From Lantana camara (Eukaryota > Streptophyta > Magnoliopsida > Lamiales > Verbenaceae): 64,000 nt of DNA. This document shows positions 32,413-43,568 of the stretch, one piece after another. Below the pieces are notes generated by a model. The model was not told where the DNA came from. It made no database searches and saw nothing but the letters and a program-made list of their open reading frames with translations. Location: positions 38,375,001 through 38,439,000 of the forward strand of contig CM074858.1 of NCBI GenBank assembly GCA_037501455.1. Reading direction: 5' to 3'. Every line of letters starts with the position of its first letter. Position 1 is the first letter of the stretch. A program made the translations under genes and the position numbers.

Positions 32413-35400
32413 ATGGCAACCAAAAACCCTCTTGTATCGATCCTTGAGTCAAACAAGTTGACTGGTCCCAACTATTCTGATTGGCTGAGGAATCTAAAAA
32501 TCATTTTAGATTCTGAGAAGAGAACTTATGTTCTCTTCGAAGGGGAGCCTAGTCTCGAAGGGGAGGCTCCCACTCGGGCCGAGCGGGACGCGATTCAGAA
32601 GTGGAAGGATGATAATCTCCAAGCCCGTTGCCTTATGTTGGCTAACATGTCTCCTGACTTGCAAAGGCAACATGAGGCCATGGAATTTGCTTGGGAGATT
32701 TACGACCACTTAGAGAAACTTTACCGCCCTCATGAACGTGTTACAAGGTATAACACTTCAAAGGAATTGTTCCACTTGAGAATGAGGGAAGGTTCAAGTG
32801 TCCATGAATATGGACTCAAGTTTCTTGCCCTTACTGAGAAATTTGCTTCCATGGACATGCCACTGAAAGATGAGCTTTCAGTGGATTTGTTGCTAGCTTC
32901 GCTCCCACCATCATTCAACCCATTTGTCCTTAACTTCAACATGAATCATGCTGGTGCTACTGTAGCTGAGCTGATTAGTCAGCTTGTGACTGCTGAAAGC
33001 ACGATCAAGAAGGACAATAAGGTTTTGATGGTGAATGCTCCATCTTCCTCTTCTGGGCCTTCTAAAGGTAAGGGCAAGAAAGCCCAAAAGAAGAAGAAGA
33101 AACCCCTTAGGCCCACTGGTGGCATTTCGAAGGGGAAGGCCCAAAAGAAGAAGCGTGATCAGAAAGAGGATGTTTGCTTCCATTGTGGCAAAGCGGGACA
33201 TTGGAGGAGAAACTGCCCAGAGTACAAGGCTACTCTAAAGAAAGGTATCTTTCTCGTTGAAGTAAATCTTTCTATTAATTCTAGTTCATGGGTACTTGAT
33301 ACCGGTTGTGGAACTCATATCTGTAACGATGTACAGATGCTAAGTGAAGTCCAACAACTCAAAGAAGGAGAATGTGTCTTGAAGATCGGCGATGGCTCAA
33401 ACGTTGCTTTAGGCACAATTAGATTAGATTTAGGTAGTTTTGAGTTAGTATTAAATAAAGTCCTTTATATACCGAGCATTATTCGTAATATAATTTCAGT
33501 TCCAATATTAGATTGTGAAGGTTATGAAACTTATATTAAGAATGGTAAATATTTTATCAAACGGAACAACTCTTCCGTTCATATCGGTACTCTAAGTAAT
33601 GGACTTTACCTAACTCAAAATATCAATATTATGAATATACAACAAGAAACAAAGCGTAAGAGAGATGACAAATTTTCAGCTCCCTTATGGCACGCTAGAT
33701 TAGGACACATTTCCAAGAACAAAATTAGCAAGATAAACACTTTAGGATCATTCTCTGAAAATGATCTCAAAGAGTTGACTTCTTGCGAATCCTGTCTCAA
33801 AGGAAAGATGTCCAAAGTTCCTTTTGAAGGAACTGTGGAACGTGCCACTAAGGTTTCGGATTTGATCCATACTGATGTTTGTGGACCGCTTAGTGTAAGC
33901 ACTAGAAGCAATCATCAGTATTTCATAACCTTTACTGATGACTTTAGTCGGTATGGTTATGTATACTTAATGAAGTATAAATCTGAAGCTTTTGTGAAAT
34001 TCTTAGAATTTCAAAAGGAGGTTCAGAACCAAACTGGTCACAAGATCAAAGCACTTCGATCTGATCGAGGAGGCGAGTATCTTAGTGAAGAATTCCTTAA
34101 TCATCTCAAAGATAATGGAATTATCTCTCAGTGGACTCCTCCGGGAACTCCTCAGCTTAATGGAGTTTCTGAGAGAAGGAATCGAACCCTACTTGATATG
34201 GTTCGTTCCATGATGAGTTTCACTGACTTACCACCTTCTTTCTGGGGTTATGCCCTAGAAAGTGCAGCAAAGATTTTGAATCTAGTTCCCTCTAAGTCAG
34301 TCCCTAAAACGCCCTATGAAATGTGGCATGGTAAAATCCCTAGTTATTCTTACTTAAGAATTTGGGGTTGTCCTGCTTACGTGAAGAGGACAGTGGGAGA
34401 TAAGTTAGAATCTCGTTCTAACTTATGCTACTTTGTAGGTTATCCTAAGGAATCCATAGGATACTACTTCTATGATCAATCTGAGCAAAAGGTGTTTGTT
34501 TCCAGAAATGCTACTTTTCTGGAGGAACCGTTCCTTAATGAAAAGAAAGTCAAGATCATAGAATTAGAAGAAGTACAAAGTGACCCCTTACCACCCACTG
34601 AAGAAACGTCCCACTCTGATCAACCACAACCAATCACGAATTTCGATACACACGAAAACCCTCCTCTAAGGCGTTCTGAACGCACTCCTAGAAAGCCGGA
34701 GAGATGGTATGGATTCTTCCATGAAATCTCTCAAAAGGATAATGATCCTTTAACATATGAGGAGGCACTTTCAGATTCTGACTCTGAACAGTGGATAGAA
34801 GCCATGAAATCCGAAATGGACTCCATGAACTCCAACCAAGTTTGGACCTTGGTAGATTTGCCTGATGGGGTCAAACCTATAGGTTGCAAATGGATCTTTA
34901 AGAGAAAGCTTGGAGTTGATGGAAGCATTGCAGCCTACAAAGCAAGACTGGTTGCAAAAGGATTCACTCAGAGACCCGGCGTGGATTTTGATGAAACCTT
35001 TTCACCAGTTGCAATGCAAAAGTCTATTCGGATCATGCTTACCATTGCTGCATATTATGACTATGAGATATGGAAAATGGATGTGAAAACTGCCTTTCTC
35101 AATGGTGACATTGACAAAGACATTTATATGGAGCAACCCATAGGTTTCACATTCAGTGGGAGTGAGCAAAAGGTTTGCAAACTCCATAGATCAATCTATG
35201 GATTGAAATAGGCTTCTAGCAATTGGAACATTCGATTTGATGAATCGGTCAAAGCGTTTAGCTTCATCCAAATTTCGAATGAATCATGTGTGTATAGAAA
35301 GGAATTGGAGACCTCAGTGCAATTCTTAGTACTTTATGTTGATGACATCCTTCTTATTGGGAATTCGAAGGATGACATGAAAGTGACTAAGTTATGGTTA

Positions 35401-36121
35401 TCGAACCAATTCGAGATGAAAGATCTTGGTGATGCGTCCTATATCCTTGGAATTAAAATCTATAGAGATAGATCTAGAAGGTTAATAGGACTATCACAGT
35501 TGATGTACATTGACAAAGTATTGAAGAGATTCAATATGGAGTCAGCAAAGGTTAAGAACCTTCCTATGAGTGTAGGAGCATGTCTTTCAAAGAAGATGTG
35601 TCCTAAGACTAACCTTGAGAAGGAGAGAATGACTCATACACCTTATGCATCAGCAATAGGTAGCATAATGTATGAAATGTTATGTACTCGACCGGATGTG
35701 GCTTATGCACTTAGTGTAACGAGTCGTTTCCAATCTGACCCTGGAGATGGTCACTGGGCTGCCGTGAAGAATATTCTTAAGTACTTGAAAAGTACTAAAG
35801 ATTTATTCTTAGTTTATGGAGGTCAGAAAGATCTTAATGTCGAAGGATACTGCGATGCAAGCTTTGCATCTGACTTAGATGATTTTAAGTCAATGTCAGG
35901 ATACATTTTCTGCCTAAACGACGGAGCAGTGAGTTGGAAGAGTTCCAAGCAAACAACCACTGCAGATTCGACCACTGAGGCCGAATACTTAGCTACAAAT
36001 GATGCAGCTGAGGAAGGTGTTTGGATTAGAAACTTCATTCAAGAGTTGAATGTTGTTCCTAGCATGAAAGACCCCATTACTGTGTTTTGTGACAACACTG
36101 GGGCGGTTGCTCGAGCAAGAG
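32413..36121 (+). pseudogene. Copia-1 gag-pol polyprotein, part 1 (nonsense codon, then split by gypsy element)
   Basis: The frame starts at an ATG after the leader and reads without a gap to an in-frame TAG at 35209-35211 (codon 933). It then continues in the same frame to the gypsy insertion at 36122. Order: a Gag domain with an N-terminal TGPNYSDW motif; zinc knuckle CFHC...C (codons 255-268); aspartic protease with LDTG (D296); integrase HHCC from H427 and catalytic D488, D551, E587 (35 residues between the last two); reverse transcriptase with YVDD (codons 975-978); start of RNase H (DASFASD, TEAEYLA). The stop falls where the family has glutamine after IYGLK, consistent with one C-to-T change. 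The start is chosen because the Gag domain begins at once. Function is lost through two nonsense codons and the insertion. A nuclear integrase and a cytoplasmic particle would be the roles of the intact protein. Confidence 0.93.
36117..36121. repeat. Target site duplication of the gypsy element (AAGAG, left copy)
   Basis: AAGAG at 36117-36121 recurs at 46238-46242. Both lie within the copia-1 coding sequence, which continues in frame across them. Confidence 0.95.
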
Positions 36122-38790
36122 TGTAACGCCCCGGTTTCCGGATGAACAGGTAAGCACGCCACGTGTGCGTTTTGGGCGTAGGTTATATTTTATTTCTTTA
36201 ATTTATAATATATTCTTACGTGGCATTCATATTTTTATAAAATTCAAGAAATATTATTTATATCAATTATATGATTCCATATCGTTCAAAATATTATTTC
36301 ATGGCACGAAAAATATTTCTTGCATGAAAACCATTACCGAGAGTGTTTTAAATTACCAAATTACCCTAGCCAAATATTTTTCAAAACTCTAGGGACTTAA
36401 TTGCATAATCTTTTAGGGGCATGATTGATCATTTCTCAAAACTTTATATACCTTATTGCATAACTTAGAGACTTCAAGGATCAATTGGCAAATTAGCATA
36501 TTTCACACTTTTCAAAAATGGGATGTATCGGTATAAGGCTTCCTTAAGCTTCCTTGAACAATTTCATCAAAAATATTTCCCAACTCATTCACTCTCTCTC
36601 TCGGTATCAAGAAGCAAGGAGAAGGAAGAGATTTTTCATTTCAATCATCAAGATTTCAAGAAGTGTTCCAAGGAATTAGGAGATCATCATCATCATCATC
36701 CACTTTCTTCATTTCTTTCATTTTCAAGGTTGGTTTGCATGGAATTGATGATTTTGATCACGTTTGAATAGGTTAGGGTTTGAGCTTGATGTGCTAGATG
36801 AATTAGGTGTTGTGCCAAGCATGATTCAATAATCATATCATGAATTATTGCATGATTTCTAGCTTGAAATTCTTGGATATTTGGCAAAAATGATCAAGTT
36901 TGATCATGAGCTTGGAGCATGAATATATGATGATATTTCATGGTTTTAGGTGTCTAAGTGTTATATTATCATGTATTGAAGTTGTTTACATCATAATTCC
37001 AGAGATTATAGCATTTTGGGATCAAAAATGAAATTTTGTTGCTTTGTTGCTTCTTCCCCGAGAGCATACTCTGTTTTGCTCTGTTTTCCCAGTTGCAGAA
37101 CTGGGAACGACCGTTCCCAGCCTCAAGGCATTGCGGGAACGGGCGTTCCCTTCTTTCAAACTGAAACCGCGCGGCCGACTATGGGAACGGCCGTTCCCAT
37201 TTTGGCCTTGGAGCCGGAAGGGCCGTTCCCGGCTAGGTGCGTTTTAAAAATGGAAAAACGTTGGAGCGCTTTGGGGTTGCATGGGAACGACCGTTCCCAT
37301 TTTACAAAGGGAACCGGAACGGCCGTTCCCACCTGAATTGCAGTGTAAAATTCACTGCATAAAATTACGAAATTAGCCCCTCGATCCAACGACTTCTTTG
37401 ACCCCGAATTGCTATAATATGTGCTAATATGATGTAAAACGAAAAGTTATCATACCACATTGCATTTTCATGGTCGTCTCGACACATTTCCGCCGTTCGT
37501 CATATTTTGGTCATTTTAGGTCATGTCTCACGAATGTACATCGTATTTGCACAGGTCACGAGGGCGTGGACGGGGAGCAAGCTCCTTAGAACGCTTATTT
37601 ATTATATTTTGCAAGAAAGGTGAGGTTTTGTTTTGGTAAAACGAACCCTATAACCCTTATGTGCTAGTTTTCGGCCAAAAACGTATTATACTTATAAATG
37701 ATTTCAAACCATGAACATTTCCAAGCAAGAAAGTATTGGTTATCATGAATTCAAGCATGTTTGGCGAGTACATGATTGCACGTGGGCCCGAGGGTAATTC
37801 TTGAGCCAACCGGGAAAGCAAGGGCTGACAGGTAACTCCTGAATTATCCTCACATTGTTGGGATCACCCCCGAAGCCACTAGGAGATTAGTGGTGGAAGG
37901 AGTTCCGTGTCTAGAGGGTCATGTCCTCTACACACACCATGTCGTGGATAGTCGAGCCTTGCAAACTCGCTATCACCCGGAGGAAGAAGGAGACTGGGGA
38001 TTAATCCGGCATGTCGGGTTATCCTCGGGTTATTGCATGATTTCAAGCATGAACTTGTTTATATGAGCACTAATTAAATTGCATGATCACGTATTTATCA
38101 AGCAAGCAAGCATGATCACGTATTGTTCACGATTGGGAGTTCGGTTGGAGATTGCCCTTGCTCGCCGGGGCCACATGTTCATGACATTGACAAGCATGAT
38201 TAAAATAAATGTGTTATAATGATTGGTTGTAATCTCGGGCAAAGATTAACTTCTTGAATTACATATCTATTTTATGCTAAAGTCTTCACCCGAGGCTACA
38301 ACTTGCATGTGACGTGTGTTATATATAATTATTGCCCCTCACTCAGTCTTCGGTAGACTGATACTTCACTTTTCAGGTACCTTTGAGCGTGGTCGTGCTA
38401 GGCGGGCGTTGTTCGAGTCTTTTGCATCTTCACGAGTCTAGCACCTTTCATGTATAATATTTTGAGACATTTCATGTTATGCTCGTTATTGTCACGTTTT
38501 GAACACTTACTGATGTATATTATCCAGATATGATAATGTATTGGTAGTTAATGGGTACCTATATGTATCTATGTAATAAATATGGTACCTATATATATGA
38601 ATGACTTTATTGCTTCCGTTTTTCTATTCATGTTTGCTTTGATTATGTTGGGGAGAGTGTCCCGCCTAGCTCGTCATTTTTATTGTCACCCGTTCGCTGT
38701 GGTCTTGGTTTATGTATGAACTGTCCATTTCATACGTGGATCGAGGCTATAGTGCGGGGGATGTGGCGCCTTGGGGTTTAGGGTGCTACA
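36122..38790 (+). repeat. Gypsy element 5' LTR (2669 bp)
   Basis: It starts TGTAACGCCCCGG and ends GGGTGCTACA. It has a TATA-like GGTATAAGG (36530), a leader with donor-like CAAG|GTTGGT (about 36728), a dyad cluster (37104-37333), an acceptor-like TTGCACAG (37556), a donor-like AAAG|GTGAGGTTTT (37620) and an acceptor-like TTTTCAG (38377). Frames of 63-106 codons repeated in both LTRs are not genes. Confidence 0.95.
37104..37333. repeat. GC-rich dyad cluster (gypsy 5' LTR)
   Basis: Six units occur. Examples are CTGGGAACGACCGTTCCCAG, ATGGGAACGGCCGTTCCCAT and GCCGGAAGGGCCGTTCCCGGC. The outer base pairs differ between units but stay complementary. The same cluster lies at 44550-44781 in the 3' LTR. 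Confidence 0.92.
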
Positions 38791-38798
38791 TCTACAGG

Positions 38799-38810
38799 TG
38801 GTATCAGAGC
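38799..38810 (+). other. Primer-binding site of the gypsy element
   Basis: TGGTATCAGAGC lies eight bases after the 5' LTR and is of the initiator Met tRNA type. Confidence 0.93.
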
Positions 38811-39045
38811 CCGGTTGCAAAACCGAGGTTCTCGAGTCGTGTCAAGCCAGTCTAGGTCGCACGGCATAGGATTATGTGGTATTTGGGAGTCTGCATTGGG
38901 TTGACTTACCTGAATTATTTATTTCTTTGCATTACTTGAGCTACTTGATCTTCCTTGAACGTGTGCTATTTGATACTATGGAAATTGTGTGCACACATTT
39001 GCATTTATTGATCAAGCCACGCATGTTTAGTGATCTAATTTCAGG

Positions 39046-40850
39046 ATGGAGCACGACAGATATTTTAGTGATCGATCCTCGAGGCACAGGCATCATCACC
39101 GCCGACACCATCGCCGCGAGAGATCACCCCTCATCCGCCTGCTCAGGCACAGCCCCAGGATTTTATGAATGCGGTAGTGGGGCTAATTGATCAGAGATTA
39201 CAGGAAAGGGTTCCTCCACCACCACCACCAGCGCAGGTAGCACCTCCGGAGAACCCCATTTCGGCTGTTTTTCGAGAGTTTCAGAATCAGCGTCCCCCGA
39301 AGTTCTATAAGGGAGACGATATGCAGGCAGAGATGTGGCTAAAAGAGATTGAAAGGATTTGGCAGTTTATTCCTTGCGACAGTCAGGAGAAGGCTCGTTG
39401 CACCCTCACTCTTATTCAGGGCGAGGCCTACTCCTGGTGGGAGAGTACTCAGATTGTTCTGGAGGCAGCCGGGACCGAGATTACTTGGGAGGTCTTTGTA
39501 CGGGAGTTCAGAAACAAGTACATTCCTCCAGCTTCCCGTACCCGCAGGTTGAGGGAGTTTACAGAATTAAAGCAGGGAGGCAGATCTGTGGGTCAGTATA
39601 TTGCCGAGTTCGAGAGACTTTCTCGCTATGCACCCAACATAGCGAACGATGACTTTCACAAGGCGATGCAGTTCGTTCAGGGGTTGAGACCAGACATTCA
39701 GGATGCACTGAAAGCGACTAATACCAGCACCTGGGCGAAAGCTACAGCAAAAGCCCTAAAGGTTGAAGATTCTGATAGTGCGAGGAAAGCTACTGCACGG
39801 ACCGGACAGGCTTCAGGCTCGAGATCAGGCCAGGGTTCGAGCTCAGGGAAAAGGCCGATGATTTACCCTACACCTCCAGCTCAGAGGGACACCGGGAAGA
39901 AACCTAAGTACACCGGGCCATTTCCGAGAGGTCCAAGAGCTCCCGCACCACCCCAGCCACCTCAGAGACCGAGATGTAGCTGGTGTGGACTTACTACGCA
40001 CACCTATGATAACTGCAGGCGCCGGTTGGGCCTATGTTTGATCTGTGGGAGTAACGAGCACCTGGTTGATGGTTGCCCGGATCGTCAGGATCAGCCACCT
40101 GCAGGACCGAGGCCATTGGTGAGAGCTCGGGCTTATGCACTCGCGGGAGAAGGGCAGGAGGCTGATATTGACCCCGCTGCGGTAGTTGAAGGTATTATTT
40201 GCATTCATGGCACGAACATCCATACATTATTTGATCCAGGAGCTACACACTCCTTTCTTGCGCATTCTATTGCTATTACTTTGTCTTTGCCTGCTATGTG
40301 TACTTCTGTGCGCTATATAGTTAGTACTCCTTTCGGTAGTAGGCGAGAGACGGATCAGGTTTACAGGGATGTTCCAGTTGTAATTGAAGGCCGGGAGTTT
40401 CTGACAGATTTTATTGTTATGCCGATGGAGAGATACGGGGCTATTCTGGGGATGGATTGGCTTTACAGACATTGTGCTACTGTGGATTGTCGGGCTAAGA
40501 AGGTTCAGTTGGGTTCAGAGGTTGTTACGGGCTGTACTTCGAAGACCGTGCCCCTACTTTCGTTTTCAGAGGCTCAGAGATTAGTCAGAGACGGGGCTAC
40601 AGGATTCATTGCTTACATTCTGAACAAGCCCAAAGATCAGGTGAAATTAGAGGACACAGAAGTGGTAAAGGAATTCCCCGAGGTATTCCCAGAGAAATTG
40701 GATTCCTTGCCTCCTGAGCGGGAGATTGAGTTCGTGATTGATCTTTTTTCGAATGCTGAGCCGTATTCAAAGACTCCGTACCGGATGGCTCCAGCCGAAT
40801 TAAAGGAACTAAAAGTTCAGCTTGAGGCTTTATTGGAAGTTGGTACATTC
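39046..40850 (+). pseudogene. Gypsy gag, protease and start of reverse transcriptase (frameshifted)
   Basis: An uninterrupted frame runs from an ATG at 39165, but homologous-looking sequence in another frame starts earlier (ATG 39046, Arg/His-rich), so a frameshift near 39120 is likely. From 39165: Retrotrans_gag-type domain (residues about 30-190), basic Ser/Gly-rich linker, zinc knuckles including CLICGSNEHLVDGC (about 290-304), and the protease region at 357-364, where the expected D-S/T-G triplet reads D357-P358-G359. The substitution would be expected to impair the protease. The start of reverse transcriptase follows, then the frame is lost at about 40841-40845, where one base appears missing. 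The out-of-frame tail ends at 40892. The intact product would form the particle and mature the polyprotein. Confidence 0.9.
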
Positions 40851-43042
40851 GGCCAAGTTTTTCGCCGTGGGGAGCACCGGTGTTGTTTGTAAAGAAAAAG
40901 GACGGGACTCTAAGAATGTGCATCGATTACAGGGAGTTGAACAGGATGACTATCAAGAACAAGTATCCCCTCCCACATATCGAGGAGTTGTTCGATATAC
41001 TCCAGGGTTCTAAGGTGTATTCGAAATTGGATTTAAGACAGGGATACTATCAGCTGCGAATCCGAGCAGAGGACATTCCAAAGACAGGATTCAATACTCG
41101 GTACGGGCACTATGAGTTCGTGGTTATGCCGTTTGGATCGACTAATGCCCCTGCAGCTTTTATGGATATGATGCACCGGATATTCAGGCCTTTCCTCGAT
41201 AAGTTCGTGGTGATTTTCATTGATGATATTCTGGTTTTCTCGAAATCAGTTGAGGAGCACGCAAGACATCTCAGACTTGTTCTTCAGACTCTAAAGGAGC
41301 ATCAGTTGTTTGCTAAGTTCAGCAAGTGTGAATTTTGGATTGATCGGGTTTCATTCTTGGGGCATGTGATTTCAGGAAAAGGGTTGGAAGTCGATCCCTC
41401 AAAAATCGAGGCCGTGCTTAAGTGGGAGAAACCAAAGAATGCCTCGGAGATTAGAAGCTTCTTGGGATTGGCCGGTTATTACAGAAGGTTTGTTCAGGAT
41501 TTCTCCAAGATTGCGGCACCGTTAACCCGGTTGACTAAGAAGGATGTTAAGCTTGTCTGGGACGAGAAGTGTGATCAAAGCTTTAATTTTCTGAAAGAAA
41601 AGTTAGTCTCAGATCCGGTGTTAACTTTACCCGAGGGTTCAGAGGGATATGCAGTGTATACAGATGCTTCTAAAGAAGGCTTAGGTTGTGTTTTGACTCA
41701 GAAAGGAAAAGTGATCGCTTATGCTTCTCGGAAGCTAAAGGAATATGAAAGGAATTATCCAACACACGACCTAGAGCTTGCAGCCGTGATCTTTGCTCTC
41801 GGGAAATGGAGACATTATCTTTACGGGACTTCCTTTGAGATTTTTACCGACCATAAGAGCCTCCAGTATTTATTCACACAGAAAGATTTGAATATGAGGC
41901 AACGGCGTTGGATGGAAAAGTTGGAAGATTATGATTGTACAATTAAGTACCATCCCGGGAAAGCCAATGTGGTCGCCGATGCACTTAGCAGGAAGGCGAG
42001 TGTATCGAGTTTGGAAATAAAGGACAGTGAGGAAGTTGCCCTGATTGTATTACAGGCTCGGGTTTCTAATATCACAGTTCAGCCGGAATTAAGGTATCAG
42101 CTATTTGAGGCCCAGAATAAGGATCCGGAAGTGCAGAGGCTTGTAAGTAAAGCTAAGGATGACCCGGAGAGTCCGTTTGGGTTTGATGAGACCGGGTTGC
42201 TTCGGTTTAAGAACAGAGTAGTAGTACCTGAAGAGTTGAGACGGGTCCTATTCGAAGAAGCTCACAAGTCAGCCTACTCGATCCACCCAGGAGGAAATAA
42301 AATGTATAAGGATTTGAAACAATATTATTGGTGGAACGGAATGAAGAGAGACGTGGCAGAGTATGTGAAACATTGCCTGACTTGTCAGAAAGTGAAAGCT
42401 GAGCACCAAAAACCCGCGGGATTTCTACAACCGTTACCTATTCCCGAGTGGAAGTGGGAACAAGTAACGATGGACTTTGTTTCTGGATTACCGAAGGTTA
42501 AAGGTGGGTTTGATGGAATTTGGGTAATCGTGGATAGATTTACAAAGTCTGCTCACTTCCTACCGGTTCGGATGTCCTATAAGATCCCGAAGTTGGCTGA
42601 AATCTATAACAGAGAGATCATTCGACTTCATGGTATTCTGGTGAGCATAGTTTCAGATCGAGACCCGAGGTTTACTTCTAAGTTGTGGCAGGAATTACAA
42701 GCTGTCTTGGGAACGAAACTTAAGTTCAGTACAGCATTTCACCCTCAAACAGACGGTCAAACTGAAAGAGTAATCAGGTATTTGGAAGATCTTCTTCGGG
42801 CTTGCGCGATGGATTTTCAGAACTCGTGGGCAGAACAGCTTCCCTTGATCGAGTTTGCTTATAATAACAGCTTTCAGGCTTCGATCGGAATGGCTCCTTA
42901 CGAGTTACTTTACGGAAGAAAGTGCCGATCTCCGTTGTTCTTCGACTTGGAAGAATGGAAATGGTCAAAACAGGAAGGAGTAAAGAAAGGTGAAAGATTC
43001 GAAAGGCCTTCCAAAGTCGTCCAGGCTATGATTGAAAAATGA
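40846..43042 (+). pseudogene. Gypsy reverse transcriptase, RNase H and integrase (frame 2)
   Basis: Downstream of the frameshift the pol sequence continues in a new frame, with the first ATG at 40880. Numbered from that ATG: reverse transcriptase with FIDD (D115, D116); RNase H with the TDAS motif (D262) and a DHKSLQYL motif; integrase zinc site from H462 (HH then CC) and catalytic core D532, D593, E629 with 35 residues between the last two. Every catalytic residue I can check is present, so this part decayed by frame loss only. It ends at a TGA (43040-43042) created by a second frame change just before the integrase C-terminal domain. Confidence 0.92.
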
Positions 43043-43530
43043 GAGCCGCGCAAGATAGGCAGAAGAGCTACGCCGATAAGCGCCGAAGAGATCTAGAATT
43101 TGAAGTGGGTGACCGGGTATTCTTGAAGGTGTCGCCAAGGAAAGGTTTCACCCGGATCGGGAAAGGAGGAAAACTTAATCCTCGCTATTTAGGTCCGTTC
43201 GAGATTTTGGAAAGAATAGGCGAGGTAGCCTATCGACTGGACCTACCACCGAGTCTTACGGGGATTCACAACGTGTTTCATGTTTCACAATTAAGGAAAT
43301 ATTACCCCGATGAGACTACGATTCTCCCCGTGGAAGAAGTTGAGCTGGAACCGAATTTGACGTTTGTTCAGAGGCCGGTTAAGATTATGGATCGGAAATT
43401 TCAGGAGTTGAGAAACCGGAGAATTCCCATGGTTAAGGTTTTGTGGAGAAGCGATAAAACCGAGGAAGCTACTTGGGAAACAGAGGATAAAATGAAACGG
43501 TTCCACCCGGAGTTATTCGAGCAAGACTAG
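43039..43530 (+). pseudogene. Gypsy integrase C-terminal region with chromodomain-like tail (frame 3)
   Basis: The third frame begins at the second break (ATG at 43039 overlapping the stop by 4 bases). It carries the integrase C-terminal GPF/Y-type region (NPRYLGPFEIL, AYRLDLP, HNVFHVSQLRKY) and a chromodomain-like tail (IPMVKVLWRS, EEATWETED). The family's usual sequence between the two frames is shortened, suggesting a small deletion at about 43030-43040. In chromoviruses this tail is thought to direct integration to heterochromatin, which fits the surroundings. The stop at 43528-43530 lies 25 bases before the polypurine tract. Confidence 0.9.
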
Positions 43531-43554
43531 AGAATCTGGGGACCAGATTCTTCT

Positions 43555-43567
43555 AAGGGGGGGAGAG
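43555..43567 (+). other. Polypurine tract of the gypsy element
   Basis: AAGGGGGGGAGAG ends one base before the 3' LTR. Confidence 0.92.
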
Positions 43568-43568
43568 T

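Noticed and set aside
38799..38810. tRNA-like sequence considered as a tRNA gene
   Set aside because: Only the 12-18 bases complementary to the tRNA 3' end occur, next to an LTR, as expected for a primer-binding site; no cloverleaf is present.
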